Shown here piece after piece: positions 35,977-47,332 of a stretch of DNA of 64,000 nt (its first letter is position 1; each line of letters begins with the position of its first letter). The DNA lies in assembly GCA_963789555.1 (NCBI GenBank), contig CAWBKY010000003.1, forward strand, positions 62,001 through 126,000, given 5' to 3'. A program made the translations under genes and the position numbers. The DNA is from JACXTP01 sp963789555. Its GTDB lineage: Archaea; Thermoplasmatota; Thermoplasmata; Methanomassiliicoccales; UBA472. The notes under the pieces were generated by a model that was given only the letters and a program-made list of their open reading frames with translations, was not told the origin of the DNA and searched no databases.

Positions 35977-38900
35977 ATGCAAACTAACGAGAGTGAGTCC
36001 TTTACTTTTAAGTTTAGGACCGTTGAAGCGCGTCTTTTTCCTCCTAGGCATTTTGGCTTTGGGAATGACCGTTCTGCTGTTCTCCAACGGGAGCACGGCA
36101 GCGGCAGACGGATGCCCCCGAGCCGATCTATGTCTGGGAGGACATAGACGCCAATACCACTTGGGAAAGTGGAAGCGTGCACATCGTGAACTGCGACAGG
36201 ACCCGATACCCGTCACGAACGGGGCCGTTCTCACCATCGAGCCGGGGGCTGAGGTGCGGTTCGAGAACGGAACTGGCCTGATAGTAGAGGATGGGAAGCT
36301 CATCGCGGACGCCTCTGGCAACCCCGCGCTCATCGTGTTCTCCTCGAACTTCACCGATCGCTTACACGCGGTATCTGGAACGGCATTATGGGTCAGCGAG
36401 GACGGCTCGGCCGACGTTCAAGAACGTGGCCATCAGTTACGCTGAGACCGCCATCACCCGTCGACAACGGGACCGTAGGGATCATCAATGTCACCATCAC
36501 CAGACTGTTCAAGAACGGTGTGGACATATACAAGGACACCGACGCTCTGGAGATGACATCGTTGGGCTCACGATCACCGATTATGACGGACGTAGGGCTG
36601 TCCGTCATGGGCACAGAACGAGACCTTAGACCTGGAGATGACCGACTGCGTCCTCACTGGCCTATCTGGCAGCATGGGGGTTTCCACCACCAGCGCCGAT
36701 GAGCTACCGGGGCCAGCATAATCACCCTGAACAACGTCACCATCACCGGCGGGCTGAACGCGCGTCGAGGCGCTGGCGATGACCGAATGGAAACTGACAC
36801 CTAACCGACTGCGCTTTCAACGCGCAGGACGGCATCGCCGTCACCGCGGAGTCGGTCTACGGCGACTCCAACGTCATCATGGAAGGCACGACCATCGACG
36901 GAACGAACGCAGACGATTCCATGACCTATTACACCGTGGAGGCGGACGAGACCTACGAGTTCCAGATGATCGAGCCGGACCCAGATACAACCGGACCAAC
37001 ACTGGTGGGTCGCTGCACGCGGTCCTTCCCTGGGACTTCTACTATGGCGGCATCACCGTACACTGACGTCAACATGTACGAGGATGGTTACGTCGAGGTA
37101 GGGCGGATGGTTAATCTGATCGCCCCCTGCTATCAACACCAACTTCGCCACCAATGGCGGGTCCTCCTTCATCGGATATGTCGATCGATGATGAGAAGGC
37201 GGTCTTCCAATGGGCCGTGTACGACTTCATCGACATCAAGCGACCGGATGGACGTGTTCCAGCTGATCCTATACCCCAACGGCGACATCCAGTTCGTCTA
37301 CGATATGATGGAGACAGATGCCGTCGGAAAAGCTACATCGACAGCTTCGGCTGGGTCTTCGACCGGCCTGGACTATGATGTGGACGTGGTCATGGGCAAC
37401 CCCTTCGACCTGGAGCACACCAGCTACACCATGCACCCGGAGGACGTGTCTCTGCAGGGGCGGGCATGTACATCGCCTCCTCGGAGGGGAATGTCAACCT
37501 GGATGCGAACGACAGCGTTGTGCGCAACTTCGGTGACGGCGCCATCTGGACCTATGCCCAGATGGGCGACATCAGCGAGCAGATAACCAACTGCCAGTTC
37601 TGGAACATCGTCTCCGGCCCGAGGATGGGGCGATGGATGGGTGGACCAATGAACGGGACCATCGACGTGGAGATGACCGACAACGTCTTCTTCACCGTCT
37701 GGGGGAACGCCTTCGTCTTCGAGTCCAGCAACACCTTGGGCGGTGTTGAGACCATCGTCGATCACGGACAACCAGTTCACCCGCTGCGCCTTCGTCGGCG
37801 TGATGGCCACTAAAGTGGACGGCGATCGAGGAGCCGAGGCGGCGGACCTGGAGTTCACCGCGAGACCGCTGGTTCAACGACAACGTCCTGACCGACTGCG
37901 GACCGATGATCAGCGCCGTATACGTCAACACCGGTCAACAGCGGCTGGAACATCACCCTGAACGAGCAGATGATGGGCAACCAGTATAGCTTCGTCGCCT
38001 ACAATGGTATGATGCCGTTCCTGGTGGACATAGATCTTTCGAACGACGCGCATGTTAACCTCCACCCTGACCTTCTATGACTGGGACGGCGTGAGCGCCG
38101 ACAACGTCGTGCACGATCTGGTAATTACCGGCAACGTGTTCGAGGGGCTTCCGGTCTTCCTCGGCTTCGATGGAGAGTACTACGCAAGCTCTCCCGGGGC
38201 AGTAGCCGTGAGCGAATATTTCATCCACCGATGGAAGCACCAGCTCCTTGATCAGCGATGTGGAGGTAAGCGACAACACCATTATGGCCATGGGCGCCGA
38301 ACCAGTATTCCTGGTAGGCATCCTCCGCAACCTGCATTCCATGGACGGGGACCGGTCCTGCATGATCAACACCGATGTGCGGGACAACGTCATGGAGGGC
38401 AACGGGGCGGACGGCATCTTCGTGACCTTGAGCGACCGTGGCGAACAACAACGATGACGCCGAGGCCAGTGTGATCTTCAACAACACCGTCACCATCCTG
38501 GGCAATGAGATCACCGGTTGTGGACTGGTGGCCGACATCGACCTCGACAACAACAGCGTCAATCTGGTAGGCGACAGTAGCTTACCTGGACGTCCTCATC
38601 TTCCAGGACAATGACATGGAAGGCATGCGGAGCGATGTTGAACGTTAACGAGTACTACTATGGCGGGTTCAACGACTTCTACCCGCTGTGGGGCATCCCG
38701 ATCGCGTCAGCATGGACATCGAGTACTGCGGTGCAGGTCAAGAACAACAGCTTCACCGGGGAATCAGTGGGCGATGGCAACTATGTCAACGTCAATCGAC
38801 CGTGGAGGTACCTGGCGATGCCATATATTGCAGCGCCGAGGCCACCGTCGCCGGTTCCGTTGTCCATGCAGGGCAACATCTGACCTATCATATGGAGGAC

Positions 38901-41871
38901 GGCAACCTGAGCGCATCGGCCGAGTACGCCATGGCCGCGGCCCAGTATGTTCTATTCCCGCGGAAGGAACACCGTCATGGACGCAGACGTAGAGGCCGTG
39001 GTCAATGACAACGTGATAACTGGTGACACCTTGTTCAACGGGATCACGGTAATAACCGGCGCCTATGCCTCGACCAGCGACTGCGCGCCGACCTGCCGGA
39101 CCACTCGGTGGTCAACCTGGTCGCAAGCGTGGAGGTCGCTGAGGAACCGAGATCGAGGGCGCCTTCGGAGGCATCAGCGTGGAGCACTATGCATCCGCCA
39201 CCAACGCCATGTCCGAGGTGCATGACACCTACGACGCGACGATATCCGACAACACCGTAAGCGCTTCCAGTGGGGCATCTGGGCGTACGTGTCCGAATCC
39301 ACCTACACCGAGTCTCTGGCCGGCTCACCGACCATGGACGGGGCGCAGAACGTCGTAATAATCGCAGACAACGATGTGAGCGGAATGCATGGAGGCCTAT
39401 GGCATCCAGGTAAGGCTGCTGTCCGACTATGGCTACATGGGCAGCCTGACCGGCTCCGTGGACTTCTCCGTGACCGAACAACCAATCTGGTGTCGTGCAA
39501 GGAAGGCATCTATGTGTGAGATGTACCCCAGCCGCGGCCCAGGACCAGAGCCTCCTGGTACAGGACAATATGTTATCGGAATGCGTCAATAACGGCATCT
39601 ACGTCAACGGCGGCGTCGTCGACATAATCGGCAACACCTTGACCGACGGCAGCGGATACGGCATCTACGTGCAGAACGCCCAGGGCAGCGTGGCGGACAA
39701 CACCGTCAGCGGCTTCCCCTACAGCGGCATCCAAATCGACTGACTGCTATGACATGGCGGTGACGGGCAATTCCATCACCGCCTGCGCGGCGGACGATGA
39801 TTGGGGCATGTACCTCGTCAACGGGGAGAACCTCTCCGTCATCGGGAACAGCATCGTGGGCAACTACCGCGGTCTGTACGCCATCTATCTAGATGGCTCG
39901 TCGATCTCCGGCAACAACATCACTGGCTCGACCTTCGAGGGCGTCGTCCTCTTCAAGCTCAGCGCCTGCCAGGTGGAGAACAACGTCATCAGCGACAACG
40001 GCGCTTACGGCGTGAACATCTACGGCGGGTATGGCGTTGTGTTCGGTAACAACACCGTCTCCAACAACGAGGGCATCGGGGTCGACATCGACGCCGGCAC
40101 CGACGACCAGATCTGGATATACAACGGCTGGTACGAGTACAACGACGGCTACGGCATCTACGTCGAGGCCGAACCGTATGCGCCATCGAGCTGATTGGTC
40201 CGGGGTCGAAGTGGATCATCGACAGCGAGTCCCGCCTGACCTTCAACGAGGTCTACTACGATGGCGACATCACCGTCATGAGCGGTGGAGCGCTCTACCT
40301 GGACAGCCTCGATTGCTTCCAGCTTCGGGGCTCCAGCGTCGACGGCACCGCCACCCTGCTCGTGGAGGAGGGAGGCATGTTGTGGATGCTTAACACCAAC
40401 GTCGTGTCCGAGTTCGGACGACGACATATTCGAACCCATCTCCGCCCTGAGCGGTCCAGTGAGCAGCTACTATGAGTTCATCGTGTACGGCGTCCTACAG
40501 GCCGCGGAGTGCTCCATCATGCACGCGGAGAGCATCTACCTGGGCCCGACCTCCGACGCCGAGCTGGTGAGCTGCCTGATAGCTAACTACGAACGGAGCG
40601 GCATCAATGTGGACGGCTGCAGCCCGACCATCTCCCAGTGCATCATCGTCGGTGACTCGCATGGGAGAGCCTGGCGCAGAAGGCATCGTGATCGAGGGCG
40701 AGGACGCCTTCCCCCAGATCGTCAGCTGCCTGATCGTCGCCAACCGCCACGGCATCTATGCCAGGGACGCGGACCTGGGAGCGGTGTACGACAACATCTT
40801 CCTCCTGAACCTGCAGGCCGGTATCTACGGCGAGGCGGTGGTCGGCAAGATCCACAACAACGTGTTCATGCTGAACAAGGTGGAGATCCTGCTGACCGAC
40901 AGCAACGTCACCATATCGGACAACCAGATCGGGTGGGCCAAGATGATCGACGACCTGGCCCAGTACGCCCCCATCATCCAGCTTGTGGGCCACCACATGT
41001 TCGGACTGATGGAGAGCAGCGATGAGCTGGCCGGCTCCGAGGGCGACCTCATGGACATGCGCATGTTCGGCCTGGACATCAGCCACATGCTGGTCGGGCA
41101 CGTCGGTGTGATGGCCATGGACTGCGAGCGCCTGGTGATGACCGGCAACTGGTACGGCATGCTGCTATCAGCCCGTGTACGTGATGGACTGCCCCGAGCT
41201 GATATTCGGGGACAGGATCGCGCCGAGCAACCTGACCATCCCCTACTACGTGGGTCTGAACAGCAGCACCATGACCGTGCCCATCCAGTGCATCGAGGGA
41301 CTGTACGCGGTGCGCAGCAACGTCAACCTGGTCAACGCCTACATCGAGGTGCTCGACGATGCCATGGTGGTGCAGGACTGCACCGGCTCCGTCTTCAACT
41401 CCGTGCTGAAGGGAGGGGACAAGAACGTCCTGATCGTGCCGAGCGCCCCAGCGGCAGGCGCGGAGGGCGGCGGCTTCCTGATCAAGACCATCCTCAAGGT
41501 GCACGCCGAGGAGGACGACGGCGACAAGTGTCACCGAGGCCAAGGTCGTGGTCCTCGACGCCTTCGGGGCCGAGGTGGCCCGGGGCGAGACCGACGACAA
41601 CGGTGACTTCGTTTGCACCATCGTGTCGTACATCGTCACCGCCGACGGCAAGGACAGCAGCATGAACCCCTACAAGGTGACCGTCGAGTTCGACAACGGC
41701 GATGTCAGCAAGGAGGTCACCGCCGTCGACCCGTTGGACGGGTCCTGGACCACCGCGGTCACCGTGACCGCGGACGCCGACAACACCTGGGCCTTCGTGG
41801 GCGTGACGGTGCTGGCCATAGTCATCATCCTCATCGTCGTGGCATTGATCATGAGGAAGAAGAAGGCGTAA
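35977..41871 (+). CDS. Giant membrane-anchored right-handed beta-helix surface protein (many frameshifts)
   Basis: Once frames are joined this encodes about 1960 residues. An N-terminus (MQTNESESFTFKF), a signal segment KRVFFLLGILALGMTVLLFS, and then long stretches of parallel beta-helix repeats follow: LTIEPGAEVRFENGTGLIVE, GIYVNGGVVDIIGNTLTDG, NNVISDNGAYGVNIYGGYGV. The C-terminus has one helix (WAFVGVTVLAIVIILIVVAL) and RKKKA. Many N-X-S/T sites suit AglB. At least twenty frame changes interrupt it between 36.0 and 41.6 kb, with coding content always resuming in another frame without missing parts. The start rests on the AGGAGGGGG at 35959. Function is probably a cell-surface adhesin, glycan-binding or envelope protein. 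Confidence 0.8.
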
Positions 41872-41885
41872 ACCCCTTTCCAACC

Positions 41886-41906
41886 TTTTCCTTTTTTTTA
41901 TTTTTT
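41886..41906 (+). terminator. Oligo-T terminator after the beta-helix gene
   Basis: A T-rich tract (TTTTCCTTTTTTTTATTTTTT) starts 15 bases after the stop codon at 41871. Such runs end archaeal transcription. The next gene starts at 41973 with its own upstream AT-rich element. Confidence 0.6.
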
Positions 41907-41972
41907 CCCATCTCAGCTAGAGCGCTCATAAAAGAGTTAAAGCACTAAGGCCATGTCCGCCCCGGTGCGGAG

Positions 41973-43272
41973 ATGAACTATTCAGAGCGTGCGCTGGCCA
42001 TATTGAAAACGGCCGGCGCCAAGGAGGGGGACACCCTCTTGGTGCAGGGCAAGGACGGGGAGCAGAAGGGCGTGCTCATGCCCCATCATCAGTTCAGTGA
42101 CCCGGACGTCATAGTGATCAAGTTGAAGAGCGGCTACAATGTCGGCATCCGATTGAACGAGGGCGTGTCCGTTAAGGTGCAGGACCGGGCCGAGGAGAGG
42201 GCGAGGCCAGCGCGCCACGCGAAGACCGACGCCTGCCCTCCCCACCGTGGCCATAATCGGCACCGGTGGGACCATCGCCTCCTACGTCGACTACCGGACC
42301 GGCGCGGTGCATCCCGCCCTCTCCGCTGACGACCTGATCGCGGCGGTCCCGGAGATATCCTCCATCTGCAATGTGCGCGCCAAGGTGTTGTACTCGATAT
42401 TCAGCGAGAACATGGATTGCGCGGCCTGGGTCGGGCTGGCCCAGGCCATCGTCACCGAGATCGAGGCCGGGGCGGACGGGGTCATCGTGCCCCATGGCAC
42501 GGACACCATGGGGTTCACTTCCGCCGCGCTCAGCTTCATGCTCGAAGGCTTGGACCGGCCAGTGGTCCTGGTGGGGGCGCAGCGCTCCTCCGACCGCCCC
42601 TCCTCCGACGCCTATACCAACCTGGTCGCGGCGGCCCGTTTCTGCGCCACGGCGGACGCCTCTGGCGTGTTCGTGCTCATGCACGAGGGCCCATCGGACA
42701 CATCGGCCCTGGTCCACCTGGGCACCCGGGTGCGCAAGATGCACTCCAGCCGCAGGGACGCCTTCCACAGCGTGAACGCGACCCCGGTGGCGAAGGTCAG
42801 CTTCGAAGGGAGCGTGGAGTTCCTGGCGGATCATCCGGTCAGGGGGACCGGGGAGCTGGTCCTCAGGGACCGCATGGAGCCCAAGGTGGCCTTGCTGCAG
42901 TTCTACCCAGGCATGGACCCCGAGAGCTTCTATGCCCTCATCATGGCGCACCGCGGCGTGGTGTTGGCAGGGTCGGGGCTGGGCCACGTCTCGGCGAAGA
43001 TGGTGGAGATGTTGGCAAAGGCCGCGTCCAACGGCGTTGCTGTGGCCATGACCACCCAGTGCCTCTATGGTCAGGTCAACCTCAACGTCTATGCCACAGG
43101 CAGGGACCTCATCAACGCCGGCGTCATACCGTGCGGCGACATGCTCCCCGAGACCGCGCTGGTCAAGCTGATGTGGGTCCTGGCCCAGACGGCCGACGTC
43201 TCTGAGGTGAGGCGGCTCATGACCTCCGACCTGCGAGGCGAACTTTCCCCCAGGAGGGAGATAGATGGCTGA
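41973..43272 (+). CDS. gatD: Glu-tRNA(Gln) amidotransferase subunit D (one frameshift)
   Basis: The N-terminal fragment (MNYSERALAILKTAGAKEGD, then VIVIKLKSGYNVGI) is the GatD beta-barrel domain. Near 42230 the frame changes and the L-asparaginase-like part follows: TVAIIGTGGTIAS, GVIVPHGTDTMGFTSAAL and LVGAQRSSDRPSSDA with the catalytic Thr/Asp/Lys pattern. GatD makes ammonia from Gln or Asn for GatE to convert Glu-tRNA(Gln) to Gln-tRNA(Gln). About 430 residues, the usual size. Its end overlaps the gatE start. Confidence 0.93.
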
Positions 43273-45124
43273 GCGGGTGACGGTAGGGCTGGAGATCCAC
43301 CAGCAACTTGACACTCACAAGCTCTTCTGTTCCTGCCCCTCCGACCTGGTGGAGGTCGAGGGCCCCACGCTGCACCGTCGTCTCCGACCGACGTACAGCG
43401 AGATGGGGGAGATCGACCGCGCCGCCCTGGCCCAGGCGGAGCGCCGCATGCGCTTCCGCTACCAGTGCCCCCGGTCCCACTGCTGCCTGGTGGAGGCGGA
43501 CGAGGAGCCGCCGCATGACGCGGACGCCGAGGCGATGGAGCTCACGCTCCTGGTGGCGGCGATGACGTCGTCCCAGGTCGTGGATGAGATACATTTCATG
43601 CGCAAGATCGTGATCGATGGATCGAACACCACCGGCTTCCAGCGCACGGCGTTGGTGGCCACGGGCGGGTACATCGAAATAAACGGCAAACGCATCTCCG
43701 TGCAATCCATCTGTCTGGAGGAGGACGCCGCCCGCAAGGTCGAGACCAAGGGCAGCGAGGTCACCTACCGCTTGGACCGCCTGGGCATTCCATTGATCGA
43801 GCTGGCCACCGGGCCGGACATGCATGACCCGGAGGAGGTGCGCGAGGTTGCGGCCCGCATCGGGTCCATCATGCGCGCCACCCGAAAGGTGAAGCGCGGT
43901 CTCGGCACCATCCGGGAGGACCTCAACGTATCCATACCTGGGGGCGCCAGGGTCGAGGTCAAGGGGGTGCAGGACCTGCAGCTCCTGCCCACCTATGTGG
44001 AGAGGGAGATCGAACGACAGTCCGGGCTGCTCCGGGTCCGAGAGGAGCTTTTGGCCAGGGGAACGGTGCGACCCAATGGTCCCATCGCGGACTGCACCGA
44101 CGCGCTCAGATCGTCCAAGTCGAAGGTCATCTCCAGCGCCCTGAGCAAGGGCGGGAAGGTCTTCGGGGTCTCCCTGCCCGGCTTCGAAGGCCTGATGAAG
44201 AGCCAGGATGGCAAGTTGCGCTTAGGGGCGGAGATGGCCCAGTACGCCCGCACCAGGGGGGTGGCCGGCATATTCCATTCCGACGAGCTGCCTGGATATG
44301 GCATAACCCCGGAGGAGGTGGCAGCGGTTCGGCATCATCTCGGCATCGCCTCGGACGGGGCCTTCGCCATATGCGCCGACGACCCCATCAAGGCCGAGCC
44401 GGCGTTGGCCATGGCCCTGCAGCGCGCGGGCATGGCCTTCGATGGTGTGCCCGAGGAGACCAGGGACCCGCTTCCAGATGGAGGCACCACCTACAGCCGA
44501 CCGCTGCCAGGCGCTGGGCGCATGTACCCGGAGACCGACGTCAGGCCGATAACCATCTCACCTCAGCGCCTGGCCAAGTTGGCCGCCAATCTGCCCGAGC
44601 TCCCCGACGCCAAGGCGGTCCGGTTCGCCAAGGAGTACGGCATCCATGAGCAGCAGGCGCGTCAGATCGTGCGGGAGGGCCATGAGGACCTCTTCGAGGA
44701 ATTGGCCAAGGGCGGTCAGGCCCAAGTGGCGGCCCGAACCTTCCTCAACACCTATCCTGCCTTGGAGAAGGAGGGAGTGAGCACCGATGCGTTGAGCGAC
44801 CCTCAGGTCAGGAAGGCCTTCGAGGCCTTGAACCGAGGACGGTTCGCCAAGGAGGCGCTCCCGGACGTGCTGAGGCACATGGCTCAGGGCAAGGACCTGG
44901 ACACAGCGGTCGACGAGCTCGGCCTGGGCAAGGTGGACGGCGACGAGGCCGCCGCCATCGTCGACGCCATCATCGCCGATCGCGCTGCGTTCGTGCGCGA
45001 GAAGGGCATGGGAGCGGTCGGTCCGCTCATGGCCCCGGTCATGGCCCAGCTCAAAGGGAAGCTCGAGGGCAAGGCCGCCAGCGATCTGCTCAAAAGTAGG
45101 ATCGAGGCTTTCTTGGCCCGCTGA
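43265..45124 (+). CDS. gatE: Glu-tRNA(Gln) amidotransferase subunit E
   Basis: A 619-residue archaeal GatE. It starts RVTVGLEIHQQLDTHKLFC, the GatB/E catalytic cradle, then RRLRPTYSEMGEID. A GatE-specific AspRS-like insertion lies in the middle (VFGVSLPGFEGLM, MYPETDVRPITIS) and a YqeY-like C-terminal tail binds tRNA. With GatD it forms the archaea-only amidotransferase. AGGAGGGAG stands just before the ATG, and the start overlaps the gatD stop. There is no frameshift here over 1.9 kb. It ends 18 bases before... more precisely its 3' end overlaps the convergent methyltransferase gene. Confidence 0.96.
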   Translation: MAERVTVGLEIHQQLDTHKLFCSCPSDLVEVEGPTLHRRLRPTYSEMGEIDRAALAQAERRMRFRYQCPRSHCCLVEADEEPPHDADAEAMELTLLVAAMTSSQVVDEIHFMRKIVIDGSNTTGFQRTALVATGGYIEINGKRISVQSICLEEDAARKVETKGSEVTYRLDRLGIPLIELATGPDMHDPEEVREVAARIGSIMRATRKVKRGLGTIREDLNVSIPGGARVEVKGVQDLQLLPTYVEREIERQSGLLRVREELLARGTVRPNGPIADCTDALRSSKSKVISSALSKGGKVFGVSLPGFEGLMKSQDGKLRLGAEMAQYARTRGVAGIFHSDELPGYGITPEEVAAVRHHLGIASDGAFAICADDPIKAEPALAMALQRAGMAFDGVPEETRDPLPDGGTTYSRPLPGAGRMYPETDVRPITISPQRLAKLAANLPELPDAKAVRFAKEYGIHEQQARQIVREGHEDLFEELAKGGQAQVAARTFLNTYPALEKEGVSTDALSDPQVRKAFEALNRGRFAKEALPDVLRHMAQGKDLDTAVDELGLGKVDGDEAAAIVDAIIADRAAFVREKGMGAVGPLMAPVMAQLKGKLEGKAASDLLKSRIEAFLAR

Positions 45125-45687
45125 TCCGGAGCTCGAGCACCTTAAGCTCCTCGAAGAAGAGGCGCATGGAGGCCAGCTCCCGGACCTTGAAGCCCTTGAG
45201 CACCTTGTCCAGGGCCCCCTTCTGCATCAGCGAGGAGACCACCACCACGACGCGACCGCCATCGGCCAGATGCCCGTCCGTCTGTTCCAGGAAGCGGTGC
45301 AACGTTTCCGTTCCGGTCGGCCCACCGGCCCAGGAAAGGTCCTGCATCTGATCCGCCTGTGCCTCGAAGATAGGGAGGGTTGAAGACCATCAGGTCGAAG
45401 GTGCCAGGCACCATCTGGAAAAGGTCCGACTCCATGACATTGATGAGCAGGTCGTTGCGCGATGCGTTGTGCTTGGTGCACTCCACCGCCTTAGGGTTGA
45501 TGTCCACGCAGGTGACCTTCGCTCCAAGCTTCGCCATGTGCAGGGAAACGATGCCCGTGCCGCAACCCATCTCCAGCACGCGCTCGTCCCTGACCACCTC
45601 AAGCGCATTTATGAGCAGCCAAGTGTCCTCGGAGGGGCCATAGACCTCCTCGCAGGGCCTTATCAAGATCTCTTGGTCGATCTGCAT
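45090..45687 (-). CDS. HemK/PrmC-family methyltransferase (one frameshift)
   Basis: The first fragment has CEEVYGPSEDTWLLINAL, the SAM-binding motif VLEMGCGTGIVSLHMA and the catalytic NPPY (VFNPPYL), all HemK-type. Near 45360 one extra base shifts the frame; the second piece has DLSWAGGPTGTETLHRFLEQ and the C-terminal strands VVVVVSSLMQKGAL. Archaeal members methylate the glutamine of the GGQ motif in release factor aRF1 with partner Trm112-like proteins; this target is assumed from the family. The repaired length is about 198 residues. It is convergent with gatE, overlapping by about 35 bases. Confidence 0.85.
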
Positions 45688-45735
45688 CCCATCCCACCTA
45701 GGACCACAACGTTGCGCCCTGGGATAAGCTTGGCG

Positions 45736-46713
45736 ATGGCGATCGAACGGTCGTTCGAGCCTATGCCCTTGTCGACGAACGGGAAGTCCCTTTATAGCGG
45801 AGCACAGATTCGGCCTGCGGAGACCGTGGACGTATACACCTTAGTCGTGGTGGCGCTGATATTCGCCACCGCCCTACTGGGCCTTCTCAAGCGATTCAGC
45901 TACGTGCAGGTGTTGATAATCGGTCTCCTGGGCATCTACTTCGTCGAGTTCTTCGACGCCATGTGGGGCCCGGACCTGATCATCGAGCAGCTGTCGTTCC
46001 GGCCGGAGTACCTGACCAGCGGGGAGAGCCTCTACACCCTCTTCACCTACATGTTCATCCACGGCAGCTTGGCCCACATCGTGTTCAACATCCTCTTCCT
46101 TTTCTTGATCGGTTCCCAGCTGGAGATCCGGGTCGGTAAGAAGAGGTTGATAACATTCTACTACGTGGCCGGTCTGGCGGCCGTCCTCACCGAAGCGGCG
46201 ATCCTCGGGCTGGACAGCGGCGCCCTGGTCCTCGGGGCCTCGGGGGCCATCGCCGGCACCATGGGCGCCATGCTCTGGCTCTATCCCCGGGACAAGATCC
46301 CCATGTTCCTCGGGCCGATATTCCTGCCCCGCGTCTCCGTGGCCCTGTCGGTGCTGGTCTGGTTGGCGGTCCAGCTGTTCCTGGACCTCATGCCAGGCAT
46401 GGGGGGCGGGGTGGCCTACTCCGCCCACCTGGGCGGTTTCGTCACCGGGCTGGCCCTAGCGGCCGTGCTGCCCAAGGCGGTGAGGAAGGACAAGGAGGGA
46501 ACGATGGACGTGGAATCGTTGCGACCCCTGGCCACCACGCCGTCGTTGCAAAAGGACCTGGAGCTCATCGCCACCGAGACCGAGCCAGCGGTGCGGCAGG
46601 CATGGCTCGAGCACTTCGCCAAGCACGCCACCTGCCCCCGGTGCGGCTCTCACCTCGAGCTCAAGGGGAACAAGCTTAAGTGCAAATGCGGCTTCGAAGT
46701 ACAGGGCAAATGA
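45736..46713 (+). CDS. Rhomboid-family intramembrane protease with C-terminal zinc ribbon
   Basis: Six or more helices with rhomboid signatures: HGSLAHIVFNILFLFLIGSQLE (with the conserved Asn), LVLGASGAIAGTMG carrying the catalytic Ser, and YSAHLGGFVTGLAL with the catalytic His. After the membrane part a charged segment leads to a zinc ribbon CPRCGSHLELKG with CKCGF. Rhomboids cut membrane proteins within the bilayer. ATG 45736 is the first good start, but a TTTATAG element at about 45790-45796 could drive a leaderless start at the GTG near 45827. The stop overlaps the next start (ATGA). Confidence 0.88.
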   Translation: MAIERSFEPMPLSTNGKSLYSGAQIRPAETVDVYTLVVVALIFATALLGLLKRFSYVQVLIIGLLGIYFVEFFDAMWGPDLIIEQLSFRPEYLTSGESLYTLFTYMFIHGSLAHIVFNILFLFLIGSQLEIRVGKKRLITFYYVAGLAAVLTEAAILGLDSGALVLGASGAIAGTMGAMLWLYPRDKIPMFLGPIFLPRVSVALSVLVWLAVQLFLDLMPGMGGGVAYSAHLGGFVTGLALAAVLPKAVRKDKEGTMDVESLRPLATTPSLQKDLELIATETEPAVRQAWLEHFAKHATCPRCGSHLELKGNKLKCKCGFEVQGK

Positions 46714-47288
46714 AAGGCATCAGGGTCGATGTGCTCTGCGAGGGCAGCATTCTCCGACGCGGTCAGGCGATAGTGGAGGCGCACTCCTCCTGCACGCTGA
46801 TCACAGGCAACGAGCACCTCATCGTGGTCGACACCGGCGATAACCAGTATCGGCGTCGGCTCCTGGAGGCCGTCTACGCCCACGGGCACCGACCGGAGGA
46901 GGTGGACCTGGTGGTGAACACCCACCTGCACTTCGATCATTGCTCCAACAACGACCTGTTCCCCCAGGCCAAGGTCATCGCCCATGCCCTGGAGGGCGCG
47001 GAGGAGGGCTTCGTGCTCATGCAGGGCGACATGATGATGGTGGAGGACGGCATCCGGTTGGTGCACACCCCGGGGCACAGTCCAGGCGCCATCAGCGCCT
47101 TCGTGGAGGCGGACCGGCGGGTCGTGGCGGCGGGGGACGCCATCCCGACCTATGAGAACGTGAGGAAATGGGTGCCCCCCGGCGTGGTCACGGACCCGGA
47201 GGCCGCCATCCGGTCCATGGAGCGCATACTCCAGTGGGCCGAGGTGGTCGTGCCTGGACACGGCGGGCCTTTCGACGTGTCCCATTGA
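46710..47288 (+). CDS. Metallo-beta-lactamase-fold hydrolase
   Basis: A 192-residue MBL-fold protein. The metal-binding motif THLHFDHCSNN (HxHxDH) is present, then VHTPGHSPGAISAF with a metal His, and VPGHGGPFDVSH at the C-terminus. IVVDTGDN is the usual early loop. Such proteins hydrolyse thioesters, phosphodiesters or lactones; the substrate is not apparent. An upstream start at 46680 is possible, but the ATG at 46710 overlaps the rhomboid stop and gives the normal family N-terminus (MKGIRVDVLCEG). Confidence 0.9.
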   Translation: MKGIRVDVLCEGSILRRGQAIVEAHSSCTLITGNEHLIVVDTGDNQYRRRLLEAVYAHGHRPEEVDLVVNTHLHFDHCSNNDLFPQAKVIAHALEGAEEGFVLMQGDMMMVEDGIRLVHTPGHSPGAISAFVEADRRVVAAGDAIPTYENVRKWVPPGVVTDPEAAIRSMERILQWAEVVVPGHGGPFDVSH

Positions 47289-47332
47289 AACCATTTAATC
47301 CTATGAGCGTTTATGATTGAGGGAGTGATACA

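Noticed and set aside
35977..41871. Programmed ribosomal frameshifting in the beta-helix gene
   Set aside because: Too many changes, in both directions and without a common slippery motif; errors or decay are simpler.
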